Source of the DNA: Candidatus Falkowiibacteriota bacterium
GTDB lineage: Bacteria > Patescibacteriota > Patescibacteriia > JACRDY01
Length of the DNA: 18,931 nucleotides
Assembly (NCBI GenBank): GCA_016218485.1
Contig: JACRDY010000021.1
Coordinates: forward strand, 1 to 18,931
Direction of reading: 5' to 3'
Part shown: positions 12,634 through 18,765 of the stretch, one piece after another
Layout: every line of letters begins with the position of its first letter
Numbering within the stretch: the first letter of the stretch is position 1
The notes under the pieces: generated by a model
Database searches by the model: none
The model's input: the letters and a program-made list of their open reading frames with translations, nothing else
Told to the model about the DNA's origin: nothing
Translations under genes and position numbers: made by a program

Positions 12634-14058
12634 CTATCTCCCCACTATTTCCCTGATAAATCCCTTGGTAATCCCCCCTACCCCATACAGTACCAGGAGA
12701 TACACTACGATGCCAAGCAATAGCATCAGGAAGAACGGCGCCTGGATCAGTATCAATAGGTATAAGGCTAAGCCCATCAGCGCGGTCGCCGCCACTACCC
12801 GGCTGACACTGGCCAAACTGACCAGCCGGTGCAGCGTACGATAAACCACGACCATTGAGATAATAAAAATCAAAACTTCAGCCACAACAGTAAACCCGGC
12901 GGCCGCCCAGTACGAGTACACGGGAATAAACATAAAGTAGCCGAAAAGTGAAATCAGCGCCACCGCGGCAAACCCCCAGAGCATTCTCCGTTGCTGCTCG
13001 AGAGCGATCACCGCGTGATTAAATATCGTACTTAAGTAAATCGCGCCTGTGGCCAAGAGGAGAATTTGTAAAATCGGACCGGACTCGACGAACTCTGGGC
13101 CCGCCACCGCCACCATGATGGGTCGCGCCAAAATCATCCCACCGACCACCATTGGCAAGGTCATGATCAGCATCACGTCCCAGGTCCGCTGCATAATGTC
13201 CACGAAACGCTCACGATTCTGCTCTGCCCAAGCCGCGGACAGCAGCGGCAGAATCAGCCCCATGAACATATACGGCAAGGTGGAGAGAATTTCCAAAACT
13301 TTGTAGGTCGCGCCATAGACGCCGACTTCGGCCTGACTACGATAGAGTGACAGAATCACCGTATCCAATTTAAAATACACCAAATTGAAAATAATCGACA
13401 GGCCGATCGGCCAGCTCTTGTGGAAGACTTCACGCCACACCGGCCAATCAAAGGCCAGCCGAATCCGGGTAATGGAGCGCGACCAAATAAACGTCAAAGC
13501 GAAATTAACCAGGTTGCCCAAGCTCACCCCGGCCATGATTGCCAGCAAACTCCAATTAAAATAAACAGCTATGACAGCGGCGGCAAAAATCACCGCGCGA
13601 CCGACCACGTCCGCAACCACCACCTTGCTCATCCGCAGCTCCCGCTGAAACAGGCTGATCACAATTTGATTGAGAGAAGTGAATAGCAGCGCCGCGGCGG
13701 TCACGGCCACTCCCCACTTAATGACCGCCGGGTAGGGAAATAGCCAAACCACGATCGGCGCCAGAGCGAACAGCATCACGGCGCTGACTAGCCGGAAGGT
13801 AAAAATATTGCTGGCCAGCTTTTCCGTCTCGGCCGGACGCGCGGAAATCAGCTGAATAATAATCACCGCCAGACCGAAATCCACCACGATGCCGAAAAAC
13901 TGCAGGAACGCCACCACCGTGGTGTACTGACCGAATCCTTCTTGCCCGAGGTAGCGCGTCATCACTCCCACGGTCAGCAAACCAAACACCATGGACACGG
14001 CTTTGCCGGCGATTTGAATTACGGTATTTTGGGCGATTATTCTGGTTAATGATGGCAT
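12634..14058 (-). CDS. Wzx-type polysaccharide flippase (MOP family)
   Basis: This multi-pass membrane protein (474 residues from the ATG at 14058) is of the oligosaccharidyl-lipid/polysaccharide exporter type. It flips lipid-linked glycan units across the cytoplasmic membrane. The N-terminus (NTVIQIAGKAVSMVFGLLT, then TRYLGQEGFGQYTTVVAFLQF) matches the Polysacc_synt pattern, and about twelve to fourteen hydrophobic helices follow. An ATG at 14076 is rejected because it lies inside the predicted -10 box, whereas the ATG at 14058 has GGAGTGGGT just before it. Together with the O-antigen ligase-like gene downstream it suggests a surface-glycan assembly route. Substrate unknown. Confidence 0.92.
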   Translation of the reverse strand: MPSLTRIIAQNTVIQIAGKAVSMVFGLLTVGVMTRYLGQEGFGQYTTVVAFLQFFGIVVDFGLAVIIIQLISARPAETEKLASNIFTFRLVSAVMLFALAPIVVWLFPYPAVIKWGVAVTAAALLFTSLNQIVISLFQRELRMSKVVVADVVGRAVIFAAAVIAVYFNWSLLAIMAGVSLGNLVNFALTFIWSRSITRIRLAFDWPVWREVFHKSWPIGLSIIFNLVYFKLDTVILSLYRSQAEVGVYGATYKVLEILSTLPYMFMGLILPLLSAAWAEQNRERFVDIMQRTWDVMLIMTLPMVVGGMILARPIMVAVAGPEFVESGPILQILLLATGAIYLSTIFNHAVIALEQQRRMLWGFAAVALISLFGYFMFIPVYSYWAAAGFTVVAEVLIFIISMVVVYRTLHRLVSLASVSRVVAATALMGLALYLLILIQAPFFLMLLLGIVVYLLVLYGVGGITKGFIREIVGR

Positions 14059-14074
14059 ACCCACTCCATGATAC

Positions 14075-14103
14075 ATCTAAACTGAATTCTATAAACGCTG
14101 CAA
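14075..14103 (-). promoter_or_regulatory. Promoter and ribosome site deciding the flippase start
   Basis: On the minus strand TTGCAG (14098-14103), a 17-base spacer and TTAGAT (14075-14080) are followed by a GGAG ribosome site and the ATG at 14058. An upstream in-frame ATG overlaps the -10 box and so would not be transcribed. Confidence 0.6.
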
Positions 14104-14203
14104 CGTGAGCTCATCCGCCTCGGGAGGATGGGCGATCGTACGGGTGAGAGACATAAATTCTTAATCTTATTTTAACATTTTTCTCGCTCGCAAGCTAACT
14201 ATT

Positions 14204-14318
14204 GAGATTTAGGATTTAAGAATTAAGATTTAAGAGTTGTTAACCAGGGTTTTAAAACCCTGGTTAACTAAGTAGTGTAGTTATTCTTAAATCTTTAATC
14301 TTAATTCTTAATTTTATT
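14204..14318. repeat. Heptad array around a 30-base perfect palindrome
   Basis: Left words GAGATTT, AGGATTT, AAGAATT, AAGATTT and AAGAGTT (14204-14238) and right words TTCTTAA, ATCTTTA, ATCTTAA, TTCTTAA and TTTTATT (14284-14318) each have period 7. The arms 14217-14236 and 14292-14311 pair with one mismatch. Between them 14239-14268 is a perfect 30-base palindrome beginning GTTAACCAGGG. It lies downstream of the PH-domain gene's neighbour spacer and upstream of its stop. Confidence 0.88.
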
Positions 14319-14360
14319 TAAAAAACCCCGCGACAAAACGCTGTCCCAGGATTATTACTG

Positions 14361-14924
14361 TTACTTCCCCTGCTGCTTGCGTCGAGACTCCTCCATCAAT
14401 TCCATGATGCGCCGCGCCACCATGTCAGCGTGCGGCACCTCTTTGAAGACGGCGTTCTGCTGGGTACCAGCCGCCTGCGCCATGACATTCCCATAGTGGA
14501 AAACAGTCGGAAAAAATCCCTGAACCTCCGAGCTGACATCCTGCAGCTGATCCAGCCGCTGTTCAGCAAAGGTCCGGGAAAAAATACCTTTCTGTTCCAT
14601 CCCGATGATACGTTCACTGGTCACCACCCAGACATCCAGCCAGTAATCAATGAAACTGGTAAAGAAAAAAAGAACAATAAACAAAACATAGACACTGCCG
14701 CCGAGGTAAATAATTTCACTGAAAAACGGATGGCGCCAAAAATCGGTGAAATTCTGCTCCATAAACCAACGGAAGACCCACGGTACAATCAGCAAAACAA
14801 GATAGCCGAGCGTCGTCACCAGCAAGGTCAATGAGTGGCGCCGGAGAATGAACTCTATACGCTCACCCTTGGCCGGGTGCGGCAGATACAGCGCGGCGCG
14901 AATTCTTGGTGCAATCATAACCAT
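14361..14924 (-). CDS. PH-domain (bPH2/DUF304-like) membrane protein
   Basis: This 187-residue protein has two membrane helices (about 32-52 and 70-90) followed by a bacterial PH-like domain: DVWVVTSERIIGMEQKGIFSR (about 97-117), RLDQLQDVSSEVQGFFPTVFHYGN and VMAQAAG. This layout matches YdbS/DUF304-type proteins common in Patescibacteria and Gram-positives, whose role is poorly known (envelope stress or membrane organisation has been suggested). Two ATGs (14924 and 14918) are possible starts. The small membrane-protein gene ends five bases upstream, so the two are co-transcribed and probably form a complex. Confidence 0.9.
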   Translation of the reverse strand: MVMIAPRIRAALYLPHPAKGERIEFILRRHSLTLLVTTLGYLVLLIVPWVFRWFMEQNFTDFWRHPFFSEIIYLGGSVYVLFIVLFFFTSFIDYWLDVWVVTSERIIGMEQKGIFSRTFAEQRLDQLQDVSSEVQGFFPTVFHYGNVMAQAAGTQQNAVFKEVPHADMVARRIMELMEESRRKQQGK

Positions 14925-14929
14925 CTCAA

Positions 14930-15226
14930 TTATTCTTCTTGGAAAGCGCTATTGATAACCCCTGGCTCGCCCTGCGGACCAAAGTCAAGATGCAAAACGT
15001 CAAATTGCCAGGTAAACGTCTGCTGCCAGTCCGCCTGCTGGATGTGCTCAAAAGAAATAAATAGAACAATCACCACCACGGCAATGAAGAGAAATGTCGC
15101 GAAGAATGAGGTAAAGCCCCAGAAGGAAAACCGAATCATGTGGTAGAGACTAAAAAAAGCAAAAAAGCAAAAGACGGCCAACAGCGCTAGATAGAGGTAG
15201 AGGAAGATGGAGAGGGAGATGGTCAT
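14930..15226 (-). CDS. Small two-helix membrane protein
   Basis: This 98-residue protein has two hydrophobic helices (about 3-32 and 38-58) and an extramembrane C-terminus with a WQQTFTWQFDVLHLDFGPQG segment. No family name is recognised. Its position directly before the PH-domain gene, with a five-base gap, suggests a fixed partnership. It begins right after a heptad array that separates it from ruvB. There is no strong Shine-Dalgarno site before its ATG. Confidence 0.8.
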   Translation of the reverse strand: MTISLSIFLYLYLALLAVFCFFAFFSLYHMIRFSFWGFTSFFATFLFIAVVVIVLFISFEHIQQADWQQTFTWQFDVLHLDFGPQGEPGVINSAFQEE

Positions 15227-15229
15227 AAC

Positions 15230-15293
15230 AGATTTAAGAAATAAGATTTAGGATTTAAGAATTAACTCACCATTCTTAAATCTTATTTCTCTT
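15230..15293. repeat. Heptad array after ruvB
   Basis: Words AGATTTA, AGAAATA, GGATTTA and AGAATTA (15230-15264) face TTCTTAA, ATCTTAT and TTCTCTT (15273-15293), all with period 7. Arms 15237-15252 and 15275-15290 pair with one mismatch. It lies directly between the ruvB stop and the start of the small membrane-protein gene. Confidence 0.85.
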
Positions 15294-15295
15294 TT

Positions 15296-16345
15296 TTAAA
15301 CGCCCAGTCCGTTCTGCCGGCCCGCCGCCGGCTTCTTACCCAAGTGCTCATAAGCCAAGTCCGTGGCCACGCGGCCACGCGGGGTACGAGCCAAAAATCC
15401 CAGCTGCATCAGAAACGGCTCGTAAACATCTTCTATGGTTTCCACTTCTTCGGAAATAACCGCCGCCAGGGTGTTTAAACCAACCGGCCCGCCGCCAAAT
15501 TTCTCAATAATTGCCTGCAACAGCCGGCGATCCACCGCGTCCAGCCCGAGCCTATCCACTTCCAGGAGACCCAAAGCTTCATGAACAATGTCCTGGTCTA
15601 TCGTACCATCTTTTTTGACCTGCGCATAATCCCGCACCCGTTTGAGTAGCCGGTTGGCCACCCGCGGCGTGCGGCGCGCCCGCTTGGCGATCTCCTGCGA
15701 GGCCTCGTCATTGAGCTCGGTTTTTAGAATCTTAGCCGAGCGCTGAATGATCTGATGAATGTCATCAGCAGCATAAAAATCCAAGTGATAGGTATTGCCG
15801 AACCGGTCGCGCAGCGGTGAAGACAGCGCGCCAATCTTGGTGGTCGCGCCAATGATGGTAAACTTCGGCAGGTTCAGCCGCAGCGTCCGCGCCGATGGTC
15901 CTTTACCAATCACAATATCCAGGGCGTAGTCCTCCATGGCCGGGTATAGCACTTCCTCAATCACCTTATTGAGCCGATGAATTTCATCAATAAACAAGAT
16001 GTCGCCCGCTTCCAGGTTGGTCAGAATCGCGGCCAGGTCGCCGCTGCGCTCAATCGCCGGGCCGCTCGTCACCCGGATGTTCACGCCCATTTCTTTGGCG
16101 ATGATGTGCGCCAGCGTGGTCTTACCCAGTCCGGGCGGACCGTACAGGAGCACATGCTCAATCGGCTCGCCGCGCTTTTTGGCCGCCGCCATAAAAATCT
16201 CAAGATTACCCTTAATCTTCTCCTGGCCAATATATTCAGCCAGACTCTGTGGCCGGAGTCCAATATCAAAAGACTGCTCTTCAGGCGTTTCGGCGGGGTC
16301 AACGACGCGGTCGTCAACGGCTTGCGTGGTAACATCTTCGGGCAT
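15296..16345 (-). CDS. ruvB: Holliday junction branch migration helicase RuvB
   Basis: This AAA+ motor drives branch migration of Holliday junctions together with RuvA in recombinational repair. From the ATG at 16345 the protein has 349 residues. Walker A is GPPGLGKTT (69-77), Walker B is ILFIDEIHRL (about 116-125), and ERSGDLAAILTNLE precedes it. SPLRDRFG gives the arginine-finger/sensor region, TPRVANRLLKRVRDYA is the sensor-2 segment, and GGGPVGLNTLAA with FLARTPRGR forms the winged-helix end. All are intact. An upstream TTG-like extension lies wholly in the leader repeat and is rejected. ruvA and ruvC are not in this window. There is no Shine-Dalgarno site next to the ATG; a 75-base hairpin array occupies the leader. 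Confidence 0.98.
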   Translation of the reverse strand: MPEDVTTQAVDDRVVDPAETPEEQSFDIGLRPQSLAEYIGQEKIKGNLEIFMAAAKKRGEPIEHVLLYGPPGLGKTTLAHIIAKEMGVNIRVTSGPAIERSGDLAAILTNLEAGDILFIDEIHRLNKVIEEVLYPAMEDYALDIVIGKGPSARTLRLNLPKFTIIGATTKIGALSSPLRDRFGNTYHLDFYAADDIHQIIQRSAKILKTELNDEASQEIAKRARRTPRVANRLLKRVRDYAQVKKDGTIDQDIVHEALGLLEVDRLGLDAVDRRLLQAIIEKFGGGPVGLNTLAAVISEEVETIEDVYEPFLMQLGFLARTPRGRVATDLAYEHLGKKPAAGRQNGLGV

Positions 16346-16349
16346 AAGT

Positions 16350-16422
16350 AAGTTGAAAGTTATAAAGTTATAAAGTTGAAAGTTATAAAGTCCCATACTG
16401 GCAACTTTATAACTTTCAACTT
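16350..16422. repeat. Heptad/octad hairpin in the ruvB leader
   Basis: A 19-base arm (AAGTTGAAAGTTATAAAGT) occurs at 16350-16368 and again at 16373-16391, and its exact complement lies at 16404-16422. Either left copy can pair with the right arm. A CATACTGGCA segment sits in the loop and resembles segments at 3946 and 12613. It begins five bases upstream of the ruvB start codon. Confidence 0.9.
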
Positions 16423-16440
16423 GTAACTATTTTCTCCTTC

Positions 16441-16469
16441 ATTTTAGCCCTTTTTAAGCAAAAAAACAA
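16441..16469 (-). promoter_or_regulatory. Predicted ruvB promoter
   Basis: On the minus strand TTGTTT (16464-16469), a 17-base spacer and TAAAAT (16441-16446) lead into GAAGGAG (16434-16440). Transcription would start at about 16434, so the Shine-Dalgarno-like GAAGGAG may not be in the message. The leader would begin with the hairpin array. Confidence 0.55.
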
Positions 16470-16544
16470 GCCCTGCCACAACTAACCAATAACTCGTTAT
16501 TGACAAAAGTTATTGACAAAAATTACCCTCAAGAGTACCAGATT

Positions 16545-16553
16545 TGCTATAGT
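16545..16553 (+). promoter_or_regulatory. Extended -10 promoter for the secreted-protein gene
   Basis: TGC then TATAGT (16548-16553) precedes the 16600 start by about 46 bases. No -35 match is seen at normal distance; two TTGACA copies (about 16499 and 16513) are too far upstream. Confidence 0.5.
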
Positions 16554-16599
16554 GAAAAGAGGACAATCCCGTCCGGTGCAAACCCCCAAGGAGGCGCTG

Positions 16600-17064
16600 A
16601 TGAAACCGATTCGTTACCTGATCGTCATCACCGTCATCATGCTCGTGCAAGCCACTTCCTGTATAGTGGCGATGGCGGATGAACCGCCGACGATGATGCT
16701 CATCAAAAGCTCTGTGGCCACTCCGGAGGTCATCCAAATAATCCAGCCGGATATGGCCATCGGCGCTGAAGCCGACCTGCTGTACCAAGCGGCCACCAAC
16801 CAGAAAGCTATGGGACCGCTCGTACTCATCTCGCTGAAAGTGCAACAAGAGCAGAGAATGCGACTATTCCTCAGCCTGATACACCACGAGATGGACGATC
16901 GCGACACCAGGGTGTGGATCCGCGAACTCACCGCGCTGCCCGTACCCGCTCAACCGTCCTTCCGGCGCTCAATCAGCTACCGCGCGCCAGAGTACCGGGC
17001 AACGATCACTCAACTAGGCTACCCCTCCACCGGCTTCGCGACACTCACGCTCGTGCGGTGGTGA
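16600..17064 (+). CDS. Secreted protein of unknown function
   Basis: This is the only clear gene on the plus strand. The ATG at 16600 is preceded by AAGGAGG eight bases upstream, one of only two strong Shine-Dalgarno sites in the window. The 154-residue product has a signal peptide (basic MKPIR, hydrophobic core, then VAMA and cleavage near residue 27); a cysteine at 20 is less likely to be a lipobox. The mature protein has a helical middle (about 55-110, with HHEMDDRD) and an Arg-rich C-terminal part (FRRSISYRAPEYRAT). An in-frame ATG at 16513 lies before the promoter and is rejected. No family is recognised. It is convergent with the zinc-ribbon gene, each with its own terminator. Confidence 0.82.
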   Translation: MKPIRYLIVITVIMLVQATSCIVAMADEPPTMMLIKSSVATPEVIQIIQPDMAIGAEADLLYQAATNQKAMGPLVLISLKVQQEQRMRLFLSLIHHEMDDRDTRVWIRELTALPVPAQPSFRRSISYRAPEYRATITQLGYPSTGFATLTLVRW

Positions 17065-17103
17065 ACTCCATCTATGACGACCACATATGTCGTCACCAAA
17101 AAA

Positions 17104-17127
17104 CGGGTCAACTGGCCCGGTTTTTTT
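17104..17127 (+). terminator. Intrinsic terminator, plus strand
   Basis: CGGGTC (17104-17109) pairs with GGCCCG (17114-17119) around a 4-base loop, followed after one base by seven T. A second hairpin, TGACGAC/GTCGTCA (17075-17081 with 17089-17095), lies just before it. It ends the 16600 gene. Confidence 0.88.
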
Positions 17128-17129
17128 AT

Positions 17130-17162
17130 AAAAAAAGTCGATCAACGGTCGCCCGGATCGAC
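17130..17162 (-). terminator. Intrinsic terminator, minus strand
   Basis: On the minus strand GTCGATC (17156-17162) pairs perfectly with GATCGAC (17137-17143) around a 12-base loop, followed by seven T. It ends the zinc-ribbon gene and sits back-to-back with the plus-strand terminator. Confidence 0.88.
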
Positions 17163-17184
17163 AGCTCCCCCTTGAACGAACGCT

Positions 17185-17619
17185 TCAGATGTTCGGCAGC
17201 GTCCAGGTGTAATCGCACGCGGCACAGTGGAATGTGCCATGATACAGACCCGGCTGGGCTCCTTCACGCGTTGACGCGGTCCTGGTGGTCACGTCTTTCG
17301 CGATCGCACCACAGCGCCGGCATAGGTAGTGGTTGCTCTTGATGAGCCGGCCACCGAGCGTCCGAATTTCCCGCACTGCCCGCGGCCCAAACCCGATCAC
17401 TGAACCACCCATACCCGGCAGCGAAACTCCCACCGAGCCGCCAGGGAAAAAACTGGCTCTGGACCGCCACAGATCCAGATACCGCATCCGCACCGTGCGT
17501 CCATCAGCGCCAGACCAGAGCATCCTTCCGACCTGGTAAAATCCGGTATAGAGCCGTATCCAAACAGGAATCCGAACACCCGGCGCCAGCACCAAACAAA
17601 CTCCCGTCCGCCATGCCAT
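17185..17619 (-). CDS. Protein with C-terminal zinc ribbon, unknown function
   Basis: This 144-residue protein starts with an unusually good ribosome site: AGGAGGTGAT, the full complement of the 16S tail, lies about five bases before the ATG. The C-terminal half holds two CxxC knuckles (C100/C103 in YLCRRCGA and C132/C135 in FHCAACDYTW) 28 residues apart, which fit a zinc ribbon. The N-terminal half is Arg- and aromatic-rich with Gly-rich loops (FFPGGSVGVSLPGMGG) and no helix-rich domain I can name. It may bind nucleic acid or protein through the ribbon. It has its own promoter (17671-17699) and terminator. Confidence 0.75.
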   Translation of the reverse strand: MAWRTGVCLVLAPGVRIPVWIRLYTGFYQVGRMLWSGADGRTVRMRYLDLWRSRASFFPGGSVGVSLPGMGGSVIGFGPRAVREIRTLGGRLIKSNHYLCRRCGAIAKDVTTRTASTREGAQPGLYHGTFHCAACDYTWTLPNI

Positions 17620-17670
17620 GTTATCACCTCCTGCGCGCGTTACGCGCCGACTGGTTAAAGTCCTATAGTG

Positions 17671-17699
17671 ACCCTAGCAATAAATGCGCGGATTGACAA
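17671..17699 (-). promoter_or_regulatory. Promoter for the zinc-ribbon gene
   Basis: On the minus strand TTGTCA (17694-17699), a 17-base spacer ending in TTGC, and TAGGGT (17671-17676). The TGC before the -10 is shared with the promoters at 2600 and 16545. Confidence 0.6.
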
Positions 17700-17753
17700 G
17701 CTGGATGAACCACCAAACCACGCCGGAGAGAAATTTTTCAAACACCCATAGCA

Positions 17754-18335
17754 TTACTGTATTGCATTCTGTTTTTCTTCCAGGAAAAGCGGGAGAAACG
17801 GATACCCGCCATAATCTCGGACAATTTCTCCGCAGCCAACTGTTTTCAAAAAATTAACCATTGCTTCAGTGATCGGCTCCGGGTCAGCCGTCGCGTCTGT
17901 ACCAACATATTCAATTTCGACGAACTCTCCGAGATTGGCTACTGAATCAATCGCCACTTCATAATCTTGGTATATCCAGGTTTGTCGTAGCTTATCAACC
18001 ACGACAATGGACCGAAAGTCCAGGGCCGCAAAAATTGACCGCATGTGGTCGAGACGATCACACTGGATTTCGAGCTCATCACAGTGGTGGCTGTTTCCCT
18101 TGGCATCAAAATGCCAATTTTTGTAATTTACAGAAGACTGGCCATCGGCGTCCCGCAGCCGCAGCCACTCCTTCACCGGCCGATCCTTGAGGAAATCTCG
18201 GTGCGCCGGACAGAAATATTCATCCATCTGATGCTGCTCCGGCTGGCGTTGGCCGTTTTTTTCTAAAAACGCTACCAATGGCTCAATATGCTCAACCGTC
18301 ACTTTAATTTCAATTTCAATATTGTGGTGCGCCAT
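17754..18335 (-). CDS. CYTH-domain protein (class IV adenylate cyclase-like)
   Basis: This 193-residue CYTH protein starts at the ATG at 18335. CYTH enzymes act on triphosphates with metal ions inside a beta tunnel; members are CyaB-type adenylate cyclases, thiamine-triphosphatases and inorganic triphosphatases. The N-terminal EIEIKVTVE (7-15) is the ExExK signature. Further charged positions follow in WLRLRDADG, NYKNWHF, DELEIQCD, VVVDKLRQTWIYQDYEVAIDSV and LGEFVEIEY, which is the order expected for the class IV cyclase branch. Which substrate is used cannot be told. A TTG eight codons upstream is an unlikely start. A TATTAT box sits just before the ATG, so the leader would be very short or absent. 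Confidence 0.9.
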   Translation of the reverse strand: MAHHNIEIEIKVTVEHIEPLVAFLEKNGQRQPEQHQMDEYFCPAHRDFLKDRPVKEWLRLRDADGQSSVNYKNWHFDAKGNSHHCDELEIQCDRLDHMRSIFAALDFRSIVVVDKLRQTWIYQDYEVAIDSVANLGEFVEIEYVGTDATADPEPITEAMVNFLKTVGCGEIVRDYGGYPFLPLFLEEKQNAIQ

Positions 18336-18382
18336 ACAATAATAGCCTGAGCATGCCAACGAAAAAGTCGATCAATTTTCTG

Positions 18383-18520
18383 AAAGTCAGATTTTGGTGC
18401 CGAGGGCGGGAATCTCCGCCTTCGCTTCGCTACGGCGGACAAGAAACCCTCACTCATGAAATAACTTGTATCTATACAACCACGCTCGAACCTATTTTAG
18501 CAAAAATCTCTGACTTTGAC
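18383..18520. repeat. Bulged inverted repeat in a gene-free stretch
   Basis: 18383-18395 (AAAGTCAGATTTT) is complementary, with a two-base bulge, to about 18503-18517 (AAAATCTCTGACTTT). Between them lie a tRNA 3'-end fragment and the hairpin TCCGCC...GGCGGA (about 18415-18439). No credible gene is seen in 18336-18765. Confidence 0.5.
18395..18414 (-). other. tRNA 3'-end fragment, possible attachment site
   Basis: On the minus strand these 20 bases read GATTCCCGCCCTCGGCACCA: the end of a T loop, a T-stem half (CCCGC), an acceptor half (CCTCGGC), discriminator A and CCA, as in leucine tRNAs. The upstream tRNA part is missing and replaced by a TCCGCC/GGCGGA hairpin. Site-specific integrases target this tRNA part, so an att remnant is possible. 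A recombination scar or chance are alternatives. Confidence 0.5.
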
Positions 18521-18522
18521 GA

Positions 18523-18671
18523 ACGCCTCCGCGCCGCCGCAAAGCGGCGACTACGCCTCAAGCAAAATTTTCTTTACGATTCTTTTTTTGCGCGCGCCAC
18601 CAATTTTCTTCTAAAAGGAAAAAGAAAATTTTGCTTTCGGCGTTCTGCTCTGATCAAGCAGGCGGAGGCGT
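18523..18671. repeat. Nested palindromic element
   Basis: The outer arms are ACGCCTCCGC (18523-18532) and GCGGAGGCGT (18662-18671). The inner arms AGCAAAATTTTCTTT (18561-18575) and AAAGAAAATTTTGCT (18621-18635) match perfectly over 15 bases. Between outer and inner arms on each side sits a small hairpin: CGCCGC-AAA-GCGGCG at 18535-18549 and CTGCT/AGCAG at 18645-18661. The near-symmetric layout suggests a dispersed palindromic element or structured RNA. Confidence 0.75.
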
Positions 18672-18687
18672 GCTGATGTTCCCGCTC

Positions 18688-18730
18688 GGGCGCGGCGGAA
18701 TTCCCCCCACACCCCCCTTCCGCCGCGCCC
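18688..18730. repeat. 13-bp GC-rich hairpin with C-rich loop
   Basis: GGGCGCGGCGGAA (18688-18700) pairs perfectly with 18718-18730 around a 17-base C-rich loop. There is no T-run on either side, so it is not a standard terminator. It lies about 35 bases past the stop of the gene at the window edge. Confidence 0.75.
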
Positions 18731-18765
18731 TCGCTTGGGCTGGCGAATTTTTGGCGGACAAAAAG

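Noticed and set aside
16346..16396. N-terminal extension of RuvB
   Set aside because: The added residues are translated heptad repeat (YNFQLYNFITF) and are absent from the RuvB family.
148..16422. CRISPR arrays
   Set aside because: The periodic arrays have 7-8 base units with no unique spacers, and no Cas genes are present.
18353..18676. Plus-strand 107-codon open frame
   Set aside because: It runs through the tRNA fragment and several palindromes and has no ribosome site, so it is probably non-coding.
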